From assembly GCA_903632075.3 (NCBI GenBank), contig CAHIKZ030005437.1:1726501-1790500 (forward strand): a DNA stretch of 64,000 nt. Direction: 5' to 3'. The DNA comes from Acanthosepion pharaonis. Lineage: Eukaryota; Mollusca; Cephalopoda; Sepiida; Sepiidae. The notes under the pieces are model-generated. The model was not told the DNA's origin and did no database searches. It saw nothing but the letters and a program-made list of their open reading frames with translations. Every line of letters starts with the position of its first letter. The first letter of the stretch is position 1. The position numbers and the translations under genes are program-made. This document shows, in pieces, positions 50,601 to 59,600 of the stretch.

Positions 50601-53600
50601 AATGATACCACGAATATTTGTCAATTATTGTTAGCATATATTTGTTGGGGGTTTTTGACGGAAGTGGTTTTTCAAATCCAGTGTAATTTTTTCATAGGGT
50701 TGCATGGCTTTTATGACCTTGTTGGTGTTAGGACAGTAAAACCTAAGTTTATTTTCAGCACAAATCTCACACGATTTGGTGATTTCTTATACTGAGTAGG
50801 GAAGGATTTTGATTTTTGTCATGTGAGCTATGCATATAACACCTGGGTGGCACAATTCACTATGTAGTTTTTTAACTCTTCTTTGCAAGCTGCTGAGCTA
50901 CATACACATGAGAGGATATCCACAGCTGTGTTTTCTTTACAAGGGTGGTATGTTACAAGTAATACAGGAGTTCCATTCTCCACATAGCTATCTTCTCTTT
51001 TTTAATTTTGTTTTTTGTTTTTGGAGAAAAAGGCTATGGGCCTCCTTGACTGTCTTAAAAAGAGGTGCTATGGTGCATTCTGATACATCTGTCTCTACTA
51101 CCAGAGGTAGTGTATAATCAGGCATAGTAATGGCTGCTTTTGCTATGCCCCTCTTTAACATACTAAATGCTTTCTCTGCTATGATTGAAGTTTGATACTG
51201 TTGATAGAGGGTAGATTTTGTCTGAAAAAGATGATATCCAATGTCTGTAGAGTAGTTGACACCCTGTAGCCAGTAAGTGTCTAGAGACCATTTCATTTTT
51301 CTTTTTAATGTAGATTCTGTCCAATATTGTTAAAACCTCTTTGTAGGAAGATGCATTCACAAAATACCCGTAGACTTGTGCTGAGACATATTTGGTAAGA
51401 TTGTGTAGCTTATCAGAACTTTGGTTGCAACACATACTCAAGAAATTTATGAAAGTTACTCTCCAGTGACGATATTCCACTTGGCATCAGACGCATTGAG
51501 TAAATTAGTAAGAGTAAATTAGCCATTCTCAAAATGGTTAACAATGACAGTTTATTAAATTGTAGTAGAATTATTCGAGACAATACGTATTTACTTACCA
51601 GTAAACTTTAATAAACTCTGTATATCAGCAGAGTTCTCCTGAATATATGTGTTCAGGACAGATTCATTAATGGGGGAGATGGAGCATACCAGAGAGAGAA
51701 GTAATAGCTTGTTATTTCAGGCTGTAGGGTGTTATTTATAAGTTTTGGTGTCGTAAGCCCCCAACTGTTGGTTCTTTATGTACAAAATGAGGATGAAAAT
51801 TTAAGTCCAATATAAGATGTATTAACTTTTCAACCTATACATACTATGTAAATCACCAAAATATCTCAGAAGTCAAGTTTGTTGTATTCTGTTTTTCTAA
51901 TGATGGTCAAATGGAGTTTACATGAATCAATACTATTTGTATGTCCAGTTAGTGGGACCAGAGCAGAAATATGAAGACGGTCAGAGAATGCACCAGCTGA
52001 AACATTGTGGTGAAAAGTGATATGAGTTCAAATAATTAATGGAATAATGACAATGTTTTATCTCAGAATATCAGACAGTGTTTGTTAATTTTATTTTTGT
52101 TTTTAGGCCCAAATCAACCTTCCTTCCATCCATCTTGTCGAATATTTGAGCTAGACCCTTGTGAAGAGCTGGGTAAAGTTTGTCTTGTTTTCAGAGATTG
52201 TCATTTGGGTAAGATTTTAAGAAAATATTTTATATGTAAATATAAAATATTCTCAAGATATGTTGGATTTTTTTTCTGTAAAATCTTTCTTTCTTATCCA
52301 TTTCTTCTTTAGTTATAAACTCTTTCTTTTTACTGTTTTTAATTTTTCTTTTTTCATCTTCATTTAATTTTTTAATTGTACACTCTTTTTTTTTCTTCTC
52401 TCTTTTAGTTTTTTCTTCTCTTTTAGTTTTTTCTTCATTTTGTAGTTATTTCTTGCTTTCTTTGCTTTTTTCTTTAAGTAATTCATATATTAACATTCTC
52501 AATAGATGCAATATTTTAAATTCTATTTATATAACCAAAAATCAAATATAATCAAATCAGAATAATTTGGTCAGTAAATTTTATGTAAAAAATACATAAA
52601 AACTTACAAATTTGAGATGATCTCTAGGTTCATTTAATTCAGTAAAAAGTTCCTATTTATTCATCAAAGAATGGAAATTAAATGTCATATTATTCTTATA
52701 CCTTTATATTTTTTATACTTTGTAATTGATAAACTTGTAATTGGTAAACATTGACTTTTAACTTCTTCAGCGGGATCAAACAATATTTTATCTTATTTGA
52801 ACTTCATTTGACAGTTAATTGTAAATAGCATTACTATGTTGTTTTCTTTCTACAAAATTATGATAGGGTTAAAATTTACATACAATTTAATACCTATAGC
52901 TACACTCAAACTTTGTTCTGAATTTTAGAAGAAAAATTGTTCTATTTATTGATATATGCAATATTAATTTAGCAGTAGAAAATAGTGAACTAATGGTATT
53001 CCAAAAGAACTTCTATAATGATGGAGAGGTGTGTTAGTGGCAAATCAAATTCTCAAAATATTCCATGGTAATGTTTAAGGTGAAATTAGCTATTTCCACA
53101 CAGGGAACATTCAGTATTCATTGACCAAACAGTGCTTCTGTCAGTTGAAATCTATTATAAAATCTTTTCCTTAAAAAACAGTTTTTCAGGAAATTAAACT
53201 TTTCAAGTCCACTGATGACTAGTAAAAATGATTCACTAATCATTTAAGGTGTCTGCTCATGTTTTTTTTATTTTAATGTTTTCTTTTTCAATTTCTTTCA
53301 TTGCTTTAAATTATTTTTTTTAGCCTAAACAAAAGACTTAACCTTAGCAATATATTTCTTTCTGCAACAGTGTTTGAAGTACATCCTGAAGAAACTCATC
53401 ATTTTCTTATCACTGAAGATGAACCAAACACCTTCAAATTATGAATGTTACAATATCAGATTTTTTTCTCTTTTGTTGTCCAATTGGTCATATTGTAGGA
53501 TATTTTCAAAAAAACAGAATACGTTAAACTCAGTAAATCTCTTTTTAGGTTGCAGTAATATGAAAACAGAAATATGGTTTTTGGATCGATCACTTCGTTG

Positions 53601-56600
53601 GCATTTCCTTGTACCAACATTTACTTCTTATTATAGACTTATGTTGCTCTATCTTGGCCTGCCTCAATGGCAATATATCTTTACTGACATTGGATTATCT
53701 ATGCAGGTTAAGGTAAGTCATTGGACTATTTATTCTTAGAAAGTATTCTGTGTATAATGTTCACATAATGGATTTTAAATAATTTTACAAATAATATTTT
53801 TTCTTGAAATCAAAGACTTTTTTCTACATTTTTGTTTTCATTTTTTAACAAAGCATTTTAGTCAATATTTTCCTTAGGACAATGTGAGCTTCCCAGAATT
53901 CAAGCTTAATATAAAAATTGATTGTTATCTTTTGACTTTATGTCATCTTTAATTAAAGATGTAAAATGATTGATAATCAAGAGCCATGTAACACTATAGT
54001 GTTGGAAATTTTTTAAGTGAATATAAACAAATGAATAAAGAAAAAAATCCATGGTAGATATTTAAACTTTTGCCTCACTTGTTCATGTTGAGTCTTAAAT
54101 TTTCAAGTTATTTAAATTTTATATGTAACTTACTGGTAAATTACAGTTATAACTCTAGCAGATATTATTCACTTGTTTCTCTGATGCATTTACTAGTATC
54201 ATACTATTACTATTTTAAACTATTACTACATGTTGCAACAACTACACAAATTCACAAAGCAATCAAGAAACCTTATTCTGTTAATTTTATAAATAAGAAT
54301 AGTATACATAAATATGAAACAAAAGCATTAAAGACATTTGCATTTATGGCAATTTTTAATAAGTATTTTAAATAAAAATATGTTAAATTTTAATAGTTTT
54401 CTATACATTCTAAAAACAAAAAAACAATTTATATTACAGTTTCAAGCACAGTGTTAAGTGAATTAAAAATTATATAATTTAGAATTATAAAACTTGTGAT
54501 TCTGGATTTAATCCAAAATTTAAATTGAGATAAATGACATTGATTTGTCATTTATTAATATTAGTTAACATGTTAATTTTTAAATTTTACTACATATTTT
54601 GAATATCATATATTCAATGGAGATAACAGAGATTTTAACATGAACTTTACAAATTTCAGTGAGCAAATGTTAAAGCACTTAAATATAATTTAGTAAAATT
54701 ATAATTTAAATTAGTTCAGCATCACTTAGAAACAAATAAAATTCACATTTTATTCCGTTTATATATTTGGAAATAAAATAACTGAATAAAATGTAACAAT
54801 TTTAAGTTTTATAATTTTTAATGCACTTGTTACTATATACCTGAAACATTCGCTCGAGTCTGTAGTGCATACAAAATTAGTTACAGAAAAAATAAGAATA
54901 GAGAAAAATATATCTTTAAGTATCAATTTCTGATTTGCTTGAAAAATATGCATGATTACCCCATCTAGTTTGTTAGGGGACTTCTCATAATACTAGCTAA
55001 GTGTCATTGTATAAAACACTAAAAAAGGAAAGGACAGCAACCCTATTTCTCTTTTCTCTGTCTCTTCAATCACAGGATGTTATAATTGCAAGATGTGTCC
55101 CATTTCTCTTTTTAGAACCCCAGGTAAACAACTTATTGTATACAGAACACTATACTATCAAGAAAACCTCATATAACCAAATATCACATAAATATGTATC
55201 CCAGTTCAACAGATTAGATAATGATCATCCAAACTGATGACTTTCATAACAAACTAGTAGCCTAATGCTATTACAAGTTTTCAAAGAAACATATATCAGA
55301 CACTTTCTCCCAGTAGAAAATTAGTAGTTTGTTGAAGAATGGATTTTTCTCTTTTACTGTTATACTTAGTTATGTATATAAATGTTCTGTTACACTTAGT
55401 TGTGTTAGTAGAATGTAGAATAATATCTGAAAGAAAAGTGGAGATAATGGAACAGAGTGGAAAAGCTTTTTAATGACAAGATAATTTATTTTCAAGGTTT
55501 ATCAAAAGTCTACAAGTAAGAATGATCTTATACACTTTTAGTCCCATCACAACAATAAAATAAAATTCAGCGTAATCATAGGCATTTACCTAAGAGCCTT
55601 TAGAATCTGTAGCCCCCAATTCCTGTACTATGTCAAATGCAAAACCTACAAAATCCACAAAAGAAAAATACAAAAATTCACAGATAATAATAATCCCGAT
55701 CACCATAACAAAAGTAGGCACATAATTATATCTACCAACTCCATAACAGCTATCATAAAAAATAACTTATTCAACCTCAATCTAAACATCAACACCACAC
55801 TAAGCGATACAGTTAACTCTAAACAATATAGCAACAGGACAGAGGAAAGAATATACAAAATAGATTGTACAAAATGCTCAATAGTGTACATTGACAAAAC
55901 ATCTAGAAATTTCATAAAAAAGACTATATGAGATATACTGCATAACAACACTGGTAGTTCACCATAATACATCTGACCACAGTCTAATCAGGAGAGAAAT
56001 GGATTCACTAAGAAGAAAATACATTGAGAGTGTACCAATCTCACAATCGGCAACAATAAACCTAAAACCAGGACCATACATAATATCACTGATCATCGCA
56101 AAAGCAATAGTAGCACAATATGGTTTACAAACTGATAGAGACAAAATGAAGATTTACTCAGAGTGGGTTGATTTAAAATCTAACAGTTACCAATGGCTCT
56201 AATATATCAAAAAATACATTCTGGTCTCTGGGCATCAGGTCTGATGAGGTAATTTAATTTATTGTCTGTGACACTATTTAGCTATGGTAATTGGCTAACT
56301 AATTAATCATAGAAATTAAAAACGGGAAATACTTAAGGTGAGAAAGAGCTATACTGAAAGATAGACTGAGCGACATTAAAAAAGAAGAATTTATTATATT
56401 TACAAAAGGAAGATACTTTTCGCAAAAGACAGAAAATCAGTGAGAAGGAGCGAGACTGATTCTGTCAAATTAATTAATGTCACGATGAAGGAGTGACGCA
56501 TCAAACGAAACAGAATTCTGAAAACAAAAAGTTGGCCAACGCATGCGGCCATAAAAAAATTTCAGCTTGAGACCACCCTAGAATTAGCTATTAATTATCT

Positions 56601-59600
56601 TTCAGAGATATCATTTAACTTCAATTCCTGATTCCAGCAAGGGAAGCCATCTGGTCTATGTACGAATCTTGACATGAAGAAAAAAAGAGTCGAAAAGGGG
56701 ATCATTATTATTGCTTATTCAAACTGTTGACTCAAAAATGAGCATCTGGTGATAAGAGAATTTTAAGACATGAGAAAAATAAAGAATTTAATTGTCGGGT
56801 GGGCACAGCCACCCAGTTGAAGCTTAACCAGTGGAGAAGCCAAATATCGAGTGTCAACAATGATTAATGAGTCAGTAGAGGTCCGAGCTAAAGTGGATTT
56901 AGGATGTGATAAAAATTAATTGGCAATCTGGGAATTGTAAATGTTTTGGCTGAAGGAAAAAGAAAAAAAAATGGATTTTTTAAACAAAATTTTCGATAAT
57001 AATTCTAAGAGGGCCAGTCTAGCCATGCCCACATGGCCAAGAGATCATTGCCTAACTGGTAGCATGGGTGATAGGTGGAGGTGAATGTATGAGAAAGACT
57101 GAGAAGTTGTTAACACCCATTGAGGGGATTGGTATGAGATACCAATGTGAGAGAGAGGAAGAGTCTAGGAGGATAACTCTCCTCCGACCTTCCCTCACGG
57201 ACGAGGGAAGAACCCTGAAGTGGAAAGTGATTAATCTTCCAAAAATGGGAAGTAACTAATTTTCCTGGCCTAAGAACAAAGAGATTTCTTGTTGGGAATT
57301 AGGAATTGTCAAAGAACCCATATCATGACAGGGCCCCACACTGGAGTTGGTCGGTGTTGATATAAACAACCGTCTCGGAGCAGCTAGGCAGAGTTTCAGC
57401 AGAGCTTTTTGAGGCCAGACACAGTCGGAGTTACAGAGTCAGTGTTGCCTCGCAGAAGCTGACCAAAAGATTTTCACATCCTTTTCGACTTAGTCTTCCT
57501 ACCAAAAGCAAGATTTTATTGACGAACGACTTAAGATACCATAACTCACTTAAGAAACGCATAAAGTGTCACAAATCCATATAAATGGGCCAGGAGAGAA
57601 ACACACTCCTGTATTCAACAGATAGATAAAGTTAATTGTTATTTCTCAACATATTTGAACCTCGTGAGTTTGTTTTATTATTTTTCTTTTACTTACACTT
57701 GTGCGGTATCACCTTTACCCCAGATTTAGCTTGCACTACGGCCCGACGCCTGATTGATTTCGTCTACCTAAGATCAAAGTCACAATGTGGGTAGGTTAGA
57801 CTTGAGATCAAAGCAGTTACTTCGGTGACCAAGTGTTGGAGGCGAGCTGAGAACGACAAAGTTGGTATCGGGAACAACCAGATCGACTGGTGGAAGAAAC
57901 CTTACAGCTTCACGCCGCAACTGGGAGTTGACCACAGGCTCAAGGCACAGTGTTATATATTGATGTCGCAACCAGTGGACATCACATGTTGGAACTGGGC
58001 TGCGACTGCGACTACCAGTGGGTGTCACAGTCCCTCTTATACCAACACATTTTCCTGACACATAGTTATGTCTTTCATGCCAACTCGAGGATGCCAAACC
58101 TAACACATCATCGAACACTTTGTCCCATTATTTTCCCTTTAGTTCTATATATAAAATAAAATCAATGTATGTGTTGAATTCATTTATTTTGAGATTGTTG
58201 AAATTTTATAATGAATATCATTACAATTGATGAGTGTGATGTGATCTGAATATGCAACTACAACAAAAAGTTCCCCTATTACACATATTTGGTGTAAATG
58301 CATTCATTAATAAATCCAAAAGTTTTTATCATTGTTTTTGGTAATAAACTTATTTCTTAGTTCCTTTTCTGCTTTGAAATTTCTGTGTTCATTCTTTATT
58401 TTCTACTTTTCAAAAACCCATGTTTCAAAGTTTTATTTGGTTTCATGTTACTTAAAATGCACAAATTAGAACTACAATTTTCTCTTCTCTTTTATTTCAC
58501 TTACTGATTATAAACAGCAATGGTTTAATTTGTATGTACCGAGTCGAGTACAAATGGAAGAGACATACAACCGATTACGAGGCCCAGAAGATAATGAAAT
58601 AGTTGATGCTTTGGATCTTCAGATTTTGACTTTCAATCAACTTGATGTTCAAAAAGTATTCAAAGGAAAAGGAGATAAAAAGTAATTTTTCAACAGAAAT
58701 TCTAACTTGAAATTTTGTTTTAAGAAAATTTATAACAAATTAAAATTTTTATACATCAATTTATTCAAATTGATAATTTCTCATTTCAGAAATTAGGATT
58801 AAAAATAAAAAAAAACAAAAAAAACTTTTAAATATAAAGTATCAAACTAATAATATTTACAATGAATATGGATTAAAGTAATTGAAAGTATGTTTTTTAG
58901 AAATACAAAGATAATCCATGTATTTGGATTTATATATATAAGACTAAATTGCACATATTTCATTTTAATGTTTTGATTTGGAAAAATATGAGAAAAAATA
59001 TCAATAAAACGATATTTAATATCAGCAAGACCAGATAAAAAATATCAGAAAAAAGTAGCAAAGACCATTATACAAAAATTCATTCTCACATTTGTTTAAA
59101 ATTTATTATCTTCAATGTTGAATTTTTCCTTTTCTTATCTTTAAGGAAGCCCCCGTTGCCTCAGCAAGTCAATCAAACAATTAAGAAGAAGACAGCTCAA
59201 TCGAGGTATTATTTTTCATGCATTTTTAAGATTATTTCCAAATTTCATATAATTTTCTTTGCATTTGCACACTCTGAATATAATTATTGATGACATTTTT
59301 TATTTCAGTTTTTAATCTTAAACTCTATTTTGATTTGTATATTCATAATTAAAAATCAGATATTTTATAATTAAAACATAAATAAATATGTGTTGCGTTT
59401 ATTATTGTAAATAATATAATAATGTCTAAATTAAAAATTAGAATCTATTCTATAATTCTAAAAATTTTAACAAAAGGAATTCAAGAAATACTGTTTGTTG
59501 AAAATATGTTCTACAGACAGGCTTTTAAATATATTAAATATTGACAAAGATATGCTCATATTTACACTATTAGGAATTTAAAAAAAAAAATAATGAATGC

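Larger units (their letters stand above)
49753..51685 (-). mobile_element. Short-LTR gypsy-type retrotransposon, internally deleted
   Basis: Two near-identical LTRs frame it. On the plus strand both start TGTAGTAGAATT; the left one ends TATCACA and abuts the minus-strand purine tract AGAGGAGAA. The internal part is only about 1.7 kb. It holds a gag fragment, an RNase H start and integrase pieces in the expected minus-strand order. Confidence 0.8.

Noticed and set aside
54070..54375. 101-codon plus-strand frame in TPGS2 intron 6
   Set aside because: It has intron-like composition, no recognised motif and no splice sites linking it to the gene.
57780..58118. 112-codon minus-strand frame and overlapping plus-strand frames
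   Set aside because: Overlapping frames on both strands in a GC-richer block are expected by chance; no domain is recognised.
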